DNA of 64,000 nucleotides. Source: Planctomycetota bacterium. GTDB taxonomy: Bacteria; Planctomycetota; Phycisphaerae; Phycisphaerales; SM1A02. Position numbers and translations under genes: made by a program. The stretch's first letter is position 1, and the number at the start of each line of letters is the position of its first letter. Positions 34,579-44,102 of this stretch are shown one piece after another. The notes under the pieces were generated by a model. That model searched no databases. It was given only the letters and a program-made list of their open reading frames with translations, and was not told the origin of the DNA. Location: assembly GCA_003671025.1 (NCBI GenBank), contig QWPW01000008.1:28572-92571 (forward strand). The letters are read 5' to 3'.

Positions 34579-35784
34579 TCAGCTCAATCCAAGCAGCCGC
34601 ATCACTTCGGTGACATCTTTGTCGCCGCGACCTGACACGTTGATCACCAGCGTGCTTTCGCGCGGCATCGCGCGCGCCACCAGAATCGCGCCATGAATCG
34701 CGTGCGAAGTTTCCAACGCGGGAATGATTCCTTCGAGGCGCGAAAACAACTGAAACGCGTCGAGCGCTTCTGTATCGGTCGCGGCGATGTACTCGACGCG
34801 CTTGCTGTCTTTCCACCAACTGTGTTCCGGGCCAACGCCGGGATAGTCGAGTCCCGCGCTGCACGAGTGCACGTCTGCCGTTTGTCCAAACCCATCTTGC
34901 AAGACGTAACTCAGCGATCCATGCAACACGCCGGGAGCGCCGAGCGTGAGTGCCGCCGCGTGATCGCCTGGAGTGTTGGCGCGGCCGCCGGCTTCAACGC
35001 CAATCAAGCGCACCGACTTGTCATCGACAAAGGGCGCGAAGATTCCTGCGCCATTGGAACCACCACCAATACACGCGACCACTGCATCGGGAAGTCGTCC
35101 AATTTTTTCGAGGCACTGCGCGCGACACTCGCGACCGATGACGCTTTGAAAATCACGCACCATCATGGGGAACGGATGCGGTCCCACTACCGAGCCAATC
35201 ACGTAGTGCGTGTTGCCTACTGATCCCATCCAATCGCGCATCGCTTCGTTGGTCGCGTCTTTGAGCGTCTTCGAACCGGAGTCCACTTCGATGACGGTTG
35301 CGCCCATGACTTTCATGCGAAAGACGTTGAGCTTCTGGCGGCGCACGTCTTCGCTGCCCATGTACACGCAGCACTCAATGCCAAAGCGCGCACATGCAGT
35401 TGCGATGGCGACTCCGTGTTGTCCCGCGCCAGTCTCGGCGATGATGCGCGTCTTGCCCATGCGTTTGGCCAGCAGCGCTTGCGCGAGAGCGTTGTTGATC
35501 TTGTGCGCGCCGGTGTGCGCGAGATCTTCGCGTTTGAGCCAAATCGAAGCTCCTCCCGCATGGGCGGTCAATCGCGGCGCATGGGTGAGTTGGGTGGGGC
35601 GACCAACAAACTCACGAAGCAGTCGATCGACTTCGCCCAGAAATGCAGCATCGGCACGAGCCGCGCGATAGGCGCGATCGAGTTCATCAAGCGCCGCGAG
35701 TAACGTCTCAGGAACATAGCGTCCGCCGTAAGGACCGAATCGTCCCGCAGCATCAGGGACCATTGACGATGTAACTGAACTCAC
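34579..35784 (-). CDS. trpB: Tryptophan synthase beta chain
   Basis: 401 aa. Condenses indole with serine using PLP. PLP lysine Lys95 in [25 protein letters not shown] at the N-terminus, GAGQHGVA, the phosphate-binding loop [10 protein letters not shown], and [12 protein letters not shown]. The GTG start overlaps the pssA stop (GTGA). The trpA gene is not next to it, which is unusual since trpBA are commonly paired. It is the last gene of a long minus-strand unit. Confidence 0.95.
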   Translation of the reverse strand: MSSVTSSMVPDAAGRFGPYGGRYVPETLLAALDELDRAYRAARADAAFLGEVDRLLREFVGRPTQLTHAPRLTAHAGGASIWLKREDLAHTGAHKINNALAQALLAKRMGKTRIIAETGAGQHGVAIATACARFGIECCVYMGSEDVRRQKLNVFRMKVMGATVIEVDSGSKTLKDATNEAMRDWMGSVGNTHYVIGSVVGPHPFPMMVRDFQSVIGRECRAQCLEKIGRLPDAVVACIGGGSNGAGIFAPFVDDKSVRLIGVEAGGRANTPGDHAAALTLGAPGVLHGSLSYVLQDGFGQTADVHSCSAGLDYPGVGPEHSWWKDSKRVEYIAATDTEALDAFQLFSRLEGIIPALETSHAIHGAILVARAMPRESTLVINVSGRGDKDVTEVMRLLGLS

Positions 35785-36686
35785 GAGGTCGCTTCTTTCT
35801 CTGCGTGCTTGCCGCGGTTGAGCAGCGCGCTGACAGGTCCTGAGAGTGCGTAAATCACGAAGCCCACGGCGAGCGCTTCACGCGGCCACCAAATCACTGC
35901 CAAGACTGGAATCACGACCCGCAGCAAACTGCGAAATCCTCGGCGTGAAAGCAGCACGCGATTAGCGAAGTGCGAGTAGCGCACGTTGGAAATCATGGCA
36001 AACGCAGTGATCACCAACACCAGCGGAATGCCCAGCGCGGCCACTCGCGCAAAGGAAATCGCGTCTTCGATTCCTGGTGTTTGATGCACCAGATACTGAT
36101 GCAGCAGGATGAGACTCGCGACTGTTCCGCCAGCGCCCGGCGACGGAAGTCCCTTGAAATACAGGTGATCCTCTTGTTTGCTGCTGCGCACTTCGGCGTT
36201 GAAGCGCGCCAATCGCAGCGCGGTGCAACACATGTAAAACGCGGCGACTGCCCACAACAACTTGGCATAGGCGCCATCGGCGGGACCAAGAATTTGCACG
36301 CCTTCGCCGGGGCCGTAGTAGTGGCTCACTAATCGCAAGGTCATGAACGCGGGAGCGACGCCAAAGGTGATCACATCGGCGAGGCTGTCGAGCTGCGCGC
36401 CCATGTCGGAGGTCGAGCGCGTCAATCGCGCGACGCTGCCATCGATCGCGTCAAAGAACATTCCCAAGAACACCAAGCTGCCTGCGATGGAAAGTGTGGA
36501 CCAACCGAGCGCGCTGTCTTCGATTGGTTTCGCCGCGTAGTGAATCGCTGCGAAGCCGCAGATTGCATTGCCCAATGTCATCAGGGTGGGGAGCACACTC
36601 GCGACGCGTCGTCTTCGTCGTGGACGATTGCTGCGATCGGCAGCAATCGGCGAGGCTGAGTTGTGAGGATCTTGCGGCATACTCAT
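35781..36686 (-). CDS. pssA: CDP-diacylglycerol-serine O-phosphatidyltransferase
   Basis: 301 aa. Integral membrane enzyme that makes phosphatidylserine, precursor of phosphatidylethanolamine. The CDP-alcohol phosphotransferase motif is complete (DG-x2-AR-x8-G-x3-D-x3-D, seen as [13 protein letters not shown]...[10 protein letters not shown]). Several hydrophobic helices follow ([43 protein letters not shown]). The N-terminal 28 residues are basic and cytoplasmic. The ATG overlaps the stop of the lipoprotein gene (ATGA), and its own stop overlaps trpB. Confidence 0.92.
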   Translation of the reverse strand: MSMPQDPHNSASPIAADRSNRPRRRRRVASVLPTLMTLGNAICGFAAIHYAAKPIEDSALGWSTLSIAGSLVFLGMFFDAIDGSVARLTRSTSDMGAQLDSLADVITFGVAPAFMTLRLVSHYYGPGEGVQILGPADGAYAKLLWAVAAFYMCCTALRLARFNAEVRSSKQEDHLYFKGLPSPGAGGTVASLILLHQYLVHQTPGIEDAISFARVAALGIPLVLVITAFAMISNVRYSHFANRVLLSRRGFRSLLRVVIPVLAVIWWPREALAVGFVIYALSGPVSALLNRGKHAEKEATS

Positions 36687-37555
36687 TCGAGAGGTTTCTC
36701 GGGTTTTTTCGCGGGCGCAACCACACCAGCATTCTCGTTGCTCACGGCAAGAGTCGGTGGCAGGATATCCGCGAACGATGGCACGATGACCAGCAAGAGC
36801 ACACGGTCGTAGAAGGGCGTGCCTACCAAGAGGCGTGCCGCGAGCGTAGGCGGAGGAAGCGCCTCGGGTCCATCGCCAGTCGTATCCTTTGCGGCAACGA
36901 CTGGAGTTTCCAGCAGCAGCAGCGCTTCATTGCGCGCAAGTTCCATCGTGGCGCGACCGTTGCGAATCGCATGACCGCGCTCGTGCACTTGCGAAGGATC
37001 GGTGGTGATGGCGGTAATGCGCGTCGCGTCCGCGCTGATGCGCAGTTCCACGCGCGCAGCCGCAGCATCGACGGTGGGGAAGCACCATCCGCGCACACTC
37101 AAGCGATACATGAGTTGCTCGGAGTTCTGCGGCCGTCCCGCGACCAGCATCGGCGTTCCGCGTTCCATCATCACGCTCGCGAGATCGTTCCACGCAGTGG
37201 TTTGTCCGAGCACGAGTCGCCGCGCAGTGGGACTGCCACCGAGCGCGTTGAGCAACTCTGTCAGTCGTGACGAATCAACGCGCAGCAGCGTCATTCCTTG
37301 TGAATCGAGATCGCAGTTCACGCGCGTGGCGATGCCTTCGCTGATCGCGCGGGCGATGCCGTCGCGTCGCGTCGCGCCATCGATAGGCGCGTACCAACGA
37401 ATGCTCTCGAGTCCGACAGAGGCAATTTCGCCGCGCGTCGATTCACTCAATCCGCTGGACGTGTTGATCGTGCGCGAAGGATTGCATCCCAATCCAAGCA
37501 AGGCGAGCAGCATCACGGCGCGACAGAAGTTTGCGCGCAGGTTGCGATCGATCAC
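36683..37555 (-). CDS. Lipoprotein of unknown function
   Basis: 290 aa from a GTG at 37555; an ATG at 37513 is the alternative. A short basic N-terminus and lipobox LGLGC (AVMLLALLGLGCNPS) mark an exported lipoprotein. The body is mixed alpha/beta (GIARAISEGIATRVNCDLDS; VARGWCFPTVDAA-like region), with a C-terminal hydrophobic stretch (FYDRVLLLVIVPSFADIL) and a Pro/Lys-rich end ([10 protein letters not shown]). I recognise no family. Located between a LOG gene and pssA with 4-bp coupling to pssA, so perhaps envelope-related. Confidence 0.65.
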   Translation of the reverse strand: MIDRNLRANFCRAVMLLALLGLGCNPSRTINTSSGLSESTRGEIASVGLESIRWYAPIDGATRRDGIARAISEGIATRVNCDLDSQGMTLLRVDSSRLTELLNALGGSPTARRLVLGQTTAWNDLASVMMERGTPMLVAGRPQNSEQLMYRLSVRGWCFPTVDAAAARVELRISADATRITAITTDPSQVHERGHAIRNGRATMELARNEALLLLETPVVAAKDTTGDGPEALPPPTLAARLLVGTPFYDRVLLLVIVPSFADILPPTLAVSNENAGVVAPAKKPEKPLE

Positions 37556-37584
37556 GCGCTGACAAAGATGAGGCCGGCGCGCGT

Positions 37585-38676
37585 TCACGCCGAGTGACCC
37601 GTGCGCAATCGATTCGATCGTCCGTTGAGCGTGTCGAGCAACGCACGCACGCGACTCCACGCGCGACGATTGAAACGAAATGCCAGTCGCGGGAGATCGC
37701 GATGATCTTCTTCTTCAGCGTGCGCAGTGACAGAGCGAAACGAACCTGACTCGCACAAGTCGGCGCGATACTCCGCTTCGAGGCGCGACAATTCTTCGTC
37801 GCCTACCGGTGTCTTCAGACGCAACACCAGATCTTTGCCCACGAAGCGCATCGAGTGAAAACGTCGGTAAAACCCCAGCACTTCATCGACTGCCGTCAGT
37901 GGATCGGTGTGAATGGAATACAAGCCGCGATCTTCCGGCGAGATCAAACGCCGACGCGCCAAGGGCAACACGCAGCCCTCTTCCCAACTCTTCCAGTAGT
38001 CGCCGCCTTCGTGTTCGAGCAACACGACGGGCACAAGATTTGTCTTGCCCGTTTGAATGAGCGTGAGCGCTTCGAACAATTCGTCTTGCGTTCCAAAGCC
38101 GCCCGGAAACGCCGCGACCGCGTCGGAGTGCGCCATGAACATCAGCTTGCGCGTAAAGAAGTAGCGGAAGTTGACCAACTTCGGATCACCATCAATCACC
38201 GAGTTCGCGCCCGCTTCGAAGGGCAAGCGAATACGCAAACCAAAACACTTCTCGACATCAGGACCTTCATGACCCGCTTTCATAATGCCGTCACCCGCGC
38301 CAGTGATCACCATCATGCCCGCATCCGAAATCGCGCGACTGAACATGCGCGCCATTTGGTAATCGGGATCGCTCTCGGGCGTACGCGCTGAACCGAAGAT
38401 GGAAATCTTGCGCACGCCGCGATAGGGATTGAAGATCCGATACGCGTGACGCATCTCTTTGAGCGCACTGCGAACGAGTTTGAGTTGTCCAAGATCCGCG
38501 CCGTCGTTCACCAGTTTCAGCCCCGAGAGCATGATTTCTGCGACCAACTCGCGTGCTTCGCTCGAAGGCGTGACACCCGTCGAAGCAAAGAAAGCATCGA
38601 CCGCGCTTTCGATGTGTGAGAGGTCGAGCTTGGGTTGTGGCGAGGGAGTGCGTTCAGGGGTGAAGTCAGCAGACAT
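37585..38676 (-). CDS. LOG family protein (Rossmann-fold nucleotide-binding)
   Basis: 363 aa from the ATG at 38676, with AGGAAA just upstream. The LOG/lysine-decarboxylase-like core has ISIFGSARTPESDPDYQMAR, VITGAGDGIMKAGHEG and the family signature PGGFGTQDELFEALTLIQTGK. LOG enzymes release cytokinin-type bases from nucleotide monophosphates; this longer form with N- and C-terminal extensions (about 90 residues each) is common in bacteria and of unclear substrate. Confidence 0.88.
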   Translation of the reverse strand: MSADFTPERTPSPQPKLDLSHIESAVDAFFASTGVTPSSEARELVAEIMLSGLKLVNDGADLGQLKLVRSALKEMRHAYRIFNPYRGVRKISIFGSARTPESDPDYQMARMFSRAISDAGMMVITGAGDGIMKAGHEGPDVEKCFGLRIRLPFEAGANSVIDGDPKLVNFRYFFTRKLMFMAHSDAVAAFPGGFGTQDELFEALTLIQTGKTNLVPVVLLEHEGGDYWKSWEEGCVLPLARRRLISPEDRGLYSIHTDPLTAVDEVLGFYRRFHSMRFVGKDLVLRLKTPVGDEELSRLEAEYRADLCESGSFRSVTAHAEEEDHRDLPRLAFRFNRRAWSRVRALLDTLNGRSNRLRTGHSA

Positions 38677-38739
38677 ATTGTTTCCTACAACGCAGTGAGG
38701 TTCGTGGCGCAAGAAAGCGCGCAAAGGTGCAGTGACCGA

Positions 38740-41700
38740 TCACGCACCCGAGCGCGCGTTCGAAATTTTTTGCGCGTCATGCGCAGTGTTCGTAGAGGGC
38801 AGTGGTGATGACACCGCGGCAGGAACTATCGGCGCGCTCGCGCTCTGAGCAGGCAAATTCGTGGGCGAATTGGCGGGCTTGACTGCGGCTCGCGGTGAGA
38901 TCGTCGGACGTGAAAACAATCCTGGCAGCGGTGCGATGGAAACTTCTGGTTTGATCAACGTGCCGCGCACATCAATGGCGAAGATCTGTCCCGTGAGACT
39001 GCCGATGAGATCGCTAAACAACGGCACGGTTCCGCGCGCGTTCAATCGCGCCGCGACGCGCAACGTGGGGAGATCGAGGCTTCCGTTTCCGGTGAGACGC
39101 AGCGAACCACTCACGAGTTTCAGATCGAAGAACTCCAGCGTCTCATTGAGAATCGTGAACTGCGCTTCGCTTCCTGTGAGCGCGCTGCTTCCTGGAAGCA
39201 TGAGTTGCGTGAGGCGCAACACTTGCATGGCGACGGGCATCGACGCCATGGTGGCATCGCGCACACTCACGCGCCCTGATCCTGCGCGCTGTGCAGAAGA
39301 CTCATCGTCGGACATCGCGCCGTTAAGCTGCACCATCGCAGTGAGATTGCCCTTTCCTGGCGGAGCATCCGGGCGGGTGAGGCCGTCAAACGAAGCATCC
39401 GCGACGCGCAGCCGCATGGTGTATTGGTCTTTCTCGAGGTCGAGCGTCGAGGCGAGATCAAATCGTCCTTTCGCGAGATCGCCCGCACCCGCGATGGTGA
39501 GCGCCGTTCCTTGCGGGTTGGCATCGAGGGTGATGGTGCTCGCACCAAACACGCGATCGAAGACGGTGGCGGTGGTGGTGGAAACCGTCGCGTGAAATTC
39601 AGTGGATTCTGCGGCGAGTGGTTGGTAGCGCAGCGTCAACGGGATCGTCGCATCTACGGCGCGGACGTCGACTCCCGAATTGAACGAGGCGTTGTTCAAG
39701 CGGGCAGTGCCGAGCACTGTGTACAGCTGCGGCTCTGCGCTACTCGACGCATCTGCGTTCCAACGAGCGGTGATCTCGTCCAGTTTCAAACTGAATGGGC
39801 CTTCGCTGAGGAGGTCAATTTCTGAAGCGCTCTCTGCCAGCGGTGGTGGAAGTTGTGCGCGCAGTGCGGGCGTCAACGCGGTCGCGTCAATTCCAAGTTT
39901 GGCCACGACTGCGGTGCCATCGCTTGTGTCGACCTTCACCGTCAAATCAATACGCCCACTCGCAGCGCCATCCATCGTGGGATGCACATCCATCTCGACG
40001 CTGTCGCCATCGGCGTGCACGCGATCGCTGTCGGTGAAGTCAAGCGCGATGCGTTCATCAACGGCGCCGATGCTCATCGAGCGCGGCGTCAGGTCAAACG
40101 TCTCGGTCACCGAGCGGACGAAGCGCGCGTCGTACAAACCCTTGGCGTTGAAAGTACGCAGGAGTGCGATGACCGCGGGTGCGCGTTGCGAGAGCGCCTC
40201 GCGCACCAGCGGCGATTCGAAGCGTCCACTGGTGATGCTCGCTTCGAGTTGCGTCGAACTGTCGGTAGCGCCGAGCGAAAGTGGACCAGACAGCCGCAGT
40301 ACGCCGTCGTCCTGATTTCCGTCGGTCAGGCGAAATTGCAGGTTTTCCGCACGCAACGCGCTCTCGGTGACCGAGACGCGACCGGCAATGCGATCGGCGC
40401 GCATGCGACTTCCATCAAGCGTGACCTCAATATATTTTGGCGTCAACGAACCAGTCGTGTGCTCGCCCGCTGCAGTGACTTCGCGACGAATCGATCCATC
40501 GATCGCGCCGCTAGGACCGAACTTGCGAAATTGCGCGGCGGCGTCTGCCGCGTCGGTCGCGAGATACCCCTCGAAGGCACGACCGATGGGAAGCGCATTG
40601 AGATTGATTTCGACAAGCCGATCGGGTCCGTCGAGCTCGGCGAATCCATGCGCAACGACAGAGCCCGTGCCATGACGACCAGTGCACGAATCAAAGGTGA
40701 CGCGTTCGGGAACGATGTCCACATGGGCGCTGCATTGTTCGAGGGTGAACTCAGCGGGCCACGGCAATCCGTTGGCGGTCAACCAAACAAGTCCGTTGGC
40801 GTTGGGCGCTGCGATGCCGTCGCTGAGAACAAGTCGCATGCGAAAATCTTCTTCGCCCGATTCTTTCGAAGTCACCAGTCCGTTGAGTTCGATGCGACCA
40901 GTCAACCCCAGTGCCTGCAGCAATTCGCCCGCAGGCGCGAGAGTCTTGCCTGGCCAACCGATTGTTTGCGCATCGTCGTCGTGGGGAATCGCGGCGAGCA
41001 ACGCAGCATTCACCGCATCGTTGCTGTCCGAAATTTCAATGAGTGGTCGCAGCGATCGTCCACCATTTCCATCGTGCGGAATTCGCACCGATCCCGACAC
41101 GATGAATTCTCCGCCTGCGGGTGTGATCGCGTGCAGTCCATCGCCGCCGATGATCACGGCTTCATCGAGCAAATTGATCGAGCCCGATTTGAGTCGCAGT
41201 GGGTAAGGAAAGCGACCAAAGACGATGCCCGCGTCGCGCACATGCACGTCGCCCGTCACAAACACTGGTGCGCCAAAACCCGCAGGGGAGTAGACGCGCA
41301 GATCAAATCCTGCACGCCCGCCCAGTGCGAATGGACCCGCAGCAAGGCTCTTGCCCAGTCGCACGCGCGCATCGTCGTTGCTGCTGCCTTCGCCGAGTAA
41401 CGCGAGCTCGCGTCGTTGCGCCACCAGCCATGCTTCATCGGGCAACAGTCCCGCCGCGCCCAGTCCACTCGACGCGGCACTATCAAAGAGCAGCGAAAGC
41501 GCCTCGCGCGGACCTTCATCAAACGAAGCGAGGAGTCGCTCGTCGATCGGCGCATCGGGGCAACTGATGCGCAGATCAATCTCGGCGCCCGTGCTCAATC
41601 CTTCGAGTGTTCCTTCGATGAGCACGGTGGCGTTGTCCGCGCCTTTGCCCGTGATTCGTTCCACGCGCAGTGTGTCGTTGTCGAAACTGATGACGCCCGT

Positions 41701-43146
41701 GACATCATCGACGCGATACATGAACTCTTCATACGCGGCGGAACCACCGAAAACACGCAGTGCTCCCGTCGAGTGCAACGGGGCGGGCGTTTGATCGGCG
41801 GAAGGGGCGCCGCGCTCGAAACGTGTTTCGATATCAATGGTCCACGAGGTGATGTTGAAGTCGGCGAGAATCTTGGTCACCGGTCGCGGCAACTGCAACG
41901 CGGGCTGTTCGCCTTGCGTTGGTGCGGGCGAAGTGAAATCGTGGATCGCCAACTCCATCGTGAATGGCGCGATGCGCGCGGCCGACTCAAACCACGATGC
42001 GCGCTTTTCCCATTCAAACGCGGGCAGTTGTCCGCGGGGCAAGTCAATCTTGAAGTTGCATTCAAACGGCACCTCAATCACGTTGAGCGTCGCGTCGCGC
42101 GCGCCCAGTGATCCGTGCGCTCCATCAAGACGAATGGTGTCGCCGACCAAACGCAGCGAGCCTCCATCGATCTTCATGCGGGGAATCGCGCGCACGGGAA
42201 CTTCTTTGCCATCGGCGTAGCCCGACCATTGTTCGCGCAGCGAGCCACTGCCCATGAGCGCGACGGGAATGTCCATGCCGACGCCTTCGACATCGAGCGT
42301 CGCTGATGGCTCGGTGCCGGGCGCATACTCGAGGGTCGCGTGCGCGATCTTTCCTTCGAGGGCCAACTGCTGCACCCAAGCGCGCACCGCCACAGGGCCG
42401 ATCGCGAGTTCGCCATGCTCTACCGAAATCTCGTCGATGTCGAGCGAGAGCGCGTGGGTGCGCGCATCGAAGCGTCCATCAATGAGACCGACGGAAATTT
42501 TTCCATCGGCATCAGGTCGACCAGTGAGACGAAAGGCCACCGTGTCCGACGTTCCCAAAATGGGCGCGAGTGCGCCACGAAAGCGGAGGTCGCCCACTTT
42601 GCGATAGTCGGCATTGAGGGTCACGCCGTTCTCGATGATCAACTCATCAACGGTGATGTGTGTCGCAAACGAGTCGTTGGAGGTGGATGTCGTCGCAGCA
42701 ACTTCGGGATCAAGCGCAAGCACGGAGAATTCGCCGGGTTGATCGATGCGTTCCGCCACGCGTAGGTTGAGTGTTCCCACATCCACCGCACGAACATCGA
42801 GCTTTCCCCTGAGCAGTGTCATCAGCGAGAAGCGCACCGTGATGCGATCCGCCCACGCAATCTCTGCCGCCGGACCTTGCCAACCGCTTACATGCACGTG
42901 GAGATCTTCGAGCACGAGTTCTTCGACACCAATGAGCGCGATGCTTTTTGCGCTCACCGTTCCGCCGAGGCTTCGTGACAGCGCGGGGAGAATCATGCGC
43001 GCGAGGGTCGCCGGTCGCGTCAGGTACCACGCGCCGCTGGCGATGATTGCCATCAGCAGCAGCGCGACTTTGACGCGCCATCGACGCTTTGGTCGAGGTG
43101 GTTTCGTGGCGCTCTTGAACGTTGGAGGTGGAACATCGTGACCCAT
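38740..43146 (-). CDS. Very large AsmA-like envelope protein
   Basis: 1468 aa from the ATG at 43146, preceded by TAGAAT (gap 10). A basic cytoplasmic N-terminus and a single membrane helix (VALLLMAIIASGAWYL, about 30-48) lead into an AsmA-like start (SLGGTVSAKSIALIGVEELV...LRGKLDVRAVDVGTLNLRVA). About 1400 residues of repetitive beta-strand sequence follow. The C-terminal region (LRLTGNGSLDLPTLRVAARL; VPLFSDLIGSLTGQIFAIDV) matches the AsmA/TamB/YhdP type. Such proteins form hydrophobic grooves that carry phospholipids between membranes, which fits cotranscription with pssA. The tail is Pro/Ser/Ala-rich. Confidence 0.85.
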   Translation of the reverse strand: MGHDVPPPTFKSATKPPRPKRRWRVKVALLLMAIIASGAWYLTRPATLARMILPALSRSLGGTVSAKSIALIGVEELVLEDLHVHVSGWQGPAAEIAWADRITVRFSLMTLLRGKLDVRAVDVGTLNLRVAERIDQPGEFSVLALDPEVAATTSTSNDSFATHITVDELIIENGVTLNADYRKVGDLRFRGALAPILGTSDTVAFRLTGRPDADGKISVGLIDGRFDARTHALSLDIDEISVEHGELAIGPVAVRAWVQQLALEGKIAHATLEYAPGTEPSATLDVEGVGMDIPVALMGSGSLREQWSGYADGKEVPVRAIPRMKIDGGSLRLVGDTIRLDGAHGSLGARDATLNVIEVPFECNFKIDLPRGQLPAFEWEKRASWFESAARIAPFTMELAIHDFTSPAPTQGEQPALQLPRPVTKILADFNITSWTIDIETRFERGAPSADQTPAPLHSTGALRVFGGSAAYEEFMYRVDDVTGVISFDNDTLRVERITGKGADNATVLIEGTLEGLSTGAEIDLRISCPDAPIDERLLASFDEGPREALSLLFDSAASSGLGAAGLLPDEAWLVAQRRELALLGEGSSNDDARVRLGKSLAAGPFALGGRAGFDLRVYSPAGFGAPVFVTGDVHVRDAGIVFGRFPYPLRLKSGSINLLDEAVIIGGDGLHAITPAGGEFIVSGSVRIPHDGNGGRSLRPLIEISDSNDAVNAALLAAIPHDDDAQTIGWPGKTLAPAGELLQALGLTGRIELNGLVTSKESGEEDFRMRLVLSDGIAAPNANGLVWLTANGLPWPAEFTLEQCSAHVDIVPERVTFDSCTGRHGTGSVVAHGFAELDGPDRLVEINLNALPIGRAFEGYLATDAADAAAQFRKFGPSGAIDGSIRREVTAAGEHTTGSLTPKYIEVTLDGSRMRADRIAGRVSVTESALRAENLQFRLTDGNQDDGVLRLSGPLSLGATDSSTQLEASITSGRFESPLVREALSQRAPAVIALLRTFNAKGLYDARFVRSVTETFDLTPRSMSIGAVDERIALDFTDSDRVHADGDSVEMDVHPTMDGAASGRIDLTVKVDTSDGTAVVAKLGIDATALTPALRAQLPPPLAESASEIDLLSEGPFSLKLDEITARWNADASSSAEPQLYTVLGTARLNNASFNSGVDVRAVDATIPLTLRYQPLAAESTEFHATVSTTTATVFDRVFGASTITLDANPQGTALTIAGAGDLAKGRFDLASTLDLEKDQYTMRLRVADASFDGLTRPDAPPGKGNLTAMVQLNGAMSDDESSAQRAGSGRVSVRDATMASMPVAMQVLRLTQLMLPGSSALTGSEAQFTILNETLEFFDLKLVSGSLRLTGNGSLDLPTLRVAARLNARGTVPLFSDLIGSLTGQIFAIDVRGTLIKPEVSIAPLPGLFSRPTISPRAAVKPANSPTNLPAQSASAPIVPAAVSSPLPSTNTAHDAQKISNARSGA

Positions 43147-43156
43147 GCAGGTCGCG

Positions 43157-43162
43157 ATTCTA
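43157..43162 (-). promoter_or_regulatory. -10 box TAGAAT for the AsmA-LOG-lipoprotein-pssA-trpB unit
   Basis: TAGAAT on the minus strand, 10 nt before the ATG at 43146; the best match to TATAAT in the set. A 6-bp inverted repeat GAACGA/TCGTTC (43174-43192) lies just upstream. Confidence 0.5.
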
Positions 43163-43265
43163 CGAAGAAACAAGAACGAGCCGAGTTCGTTCGTGCGCGC
43201 AAATTCTCGTTGCGTCAGGTCGTATCATTCGAGAGGTTCGGGAGTGGGAGGAATTCCAAGCACTC

Positions 43266-44051
43266 GTGAAAAACTCTATGAATCAAGCGTTTTGCGCACC
43301 ATCCATCGGCAGGGCACTGATCACCGGCGCATCAAGGCGGGTGGGCAGAGCGATCGCGATTGAGCTCGCGCGCTGTGGAATGAATCTCGAACTGACTTAT
43401 CGCCGCAGTCGCGATGAGTGCGAAGAGTGTGCGCGCCTCGCGCAAGAGTCTGGCCGTAGTGGCGGGTTTTCCATCACCACCACCATCACCCAACTTGACT
43501 TGAGTGACCTCGCGCAAGTGGACGCGTTGGGCGTGGCCATCGCAAAGCGCGGAGTTGATGTCGTCGTTCACAACGCATCGAGTATGGATGCGACTCCACT
43601 TGGATCCATGACCGCGCTTGATTTCGAGCGACTCTATCGCGTCGAAGTTGTCGCGCCGATGCGATTGACGCAAGCGCTCGCGCCGGTGTTGGCGCGTTCA
43701 GCTCTCGCGGCCAAAGGTGCGGTGGTGTTCTTAAGCGATGCTCATGCGCTGGGAATTCCGCGCGCGGGATTCGCGGGCTATCTCGTGGCTAAGGCTGCGG
43801 TGCGTGCGCTGGCGCAACAGTTCGCCGTTGAGCTCGCGCCCGATGTGCGCGTGCATTGCGTCGCGCCTGGGGTGGTGATGTGGCCAGAGAATTTTCCCGA
43901 CGCGACGAAGACGGCGATTCTTTCGCGCACTCCGCTCGCGCGCGCAGGCACCGCGCATGAAGCCGCACAACTGGTGCGCTTCTTGGCACTCGAGGCGAGC
44001 TACCTCACTGGTGAAACGATTCGCATTGATGGCGGACGATCGCTTCGTTGA
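43266..44051 (+). CDS. Short-chain dehydrogenase/reductase, pteridine-reductase-like
   Basis: 261 aa from a GTG at 43266 with GGAGG at 43247-43251 (14 nt away); the ATG at 43278 is the alternative. NAD(P)-binding motif ALITGASRRVGRAIAIELA, with the RRVG variant seen in FolM/PTR1-type pteridine reductases. VVVHNASSMDATPLG is the NNAG-like block, and the active-site Tyr and Lys are in GYLVAKAAVRAL (YxxxK). The C-terminus is RIDGGRSLR. The substrate is unproven; dihydropteridine reduction is a guess from the motif. A 7-bp hairpin (44064-44092) follows the stop. Confidence 0.85.
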   Translation: MKNSMNQAFCAPSIGRALITGASRRVGRAIAIELARCGMNLELTYRRSRDECEECARLAQESGRSGGFSITTTITQLDLSDLAQVDALGVAIAKRGVDVVVHNASSMDATPLGSMTALDFERLYRVEVVAPMRLTQALAPVLARSALAAKGAVVFLSDAHALGIPRAGFAGYLVAKAAVRALAQQFAVELAPDVRVHCVAPGVVMWPENFPDATKTAILSRTPLARAGTAHEAAQLVRFLALEASYLTGETIRIDGGRSLR

Positions 44052-44102
44052 GGCAATGTTCGCGAAGAGCCTGCGCGACGACCGCGCTCTTCACCAGGCA
44101 AT

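Noticed and set aside
39853..41400. Long open frame of 515 codons on the plus strand
   Set aside because: It is antisense to the AsmA-like gene and rich in Arg/His/Gln, as expected from a complementary high-GC reading; no start signal or family resemblance.
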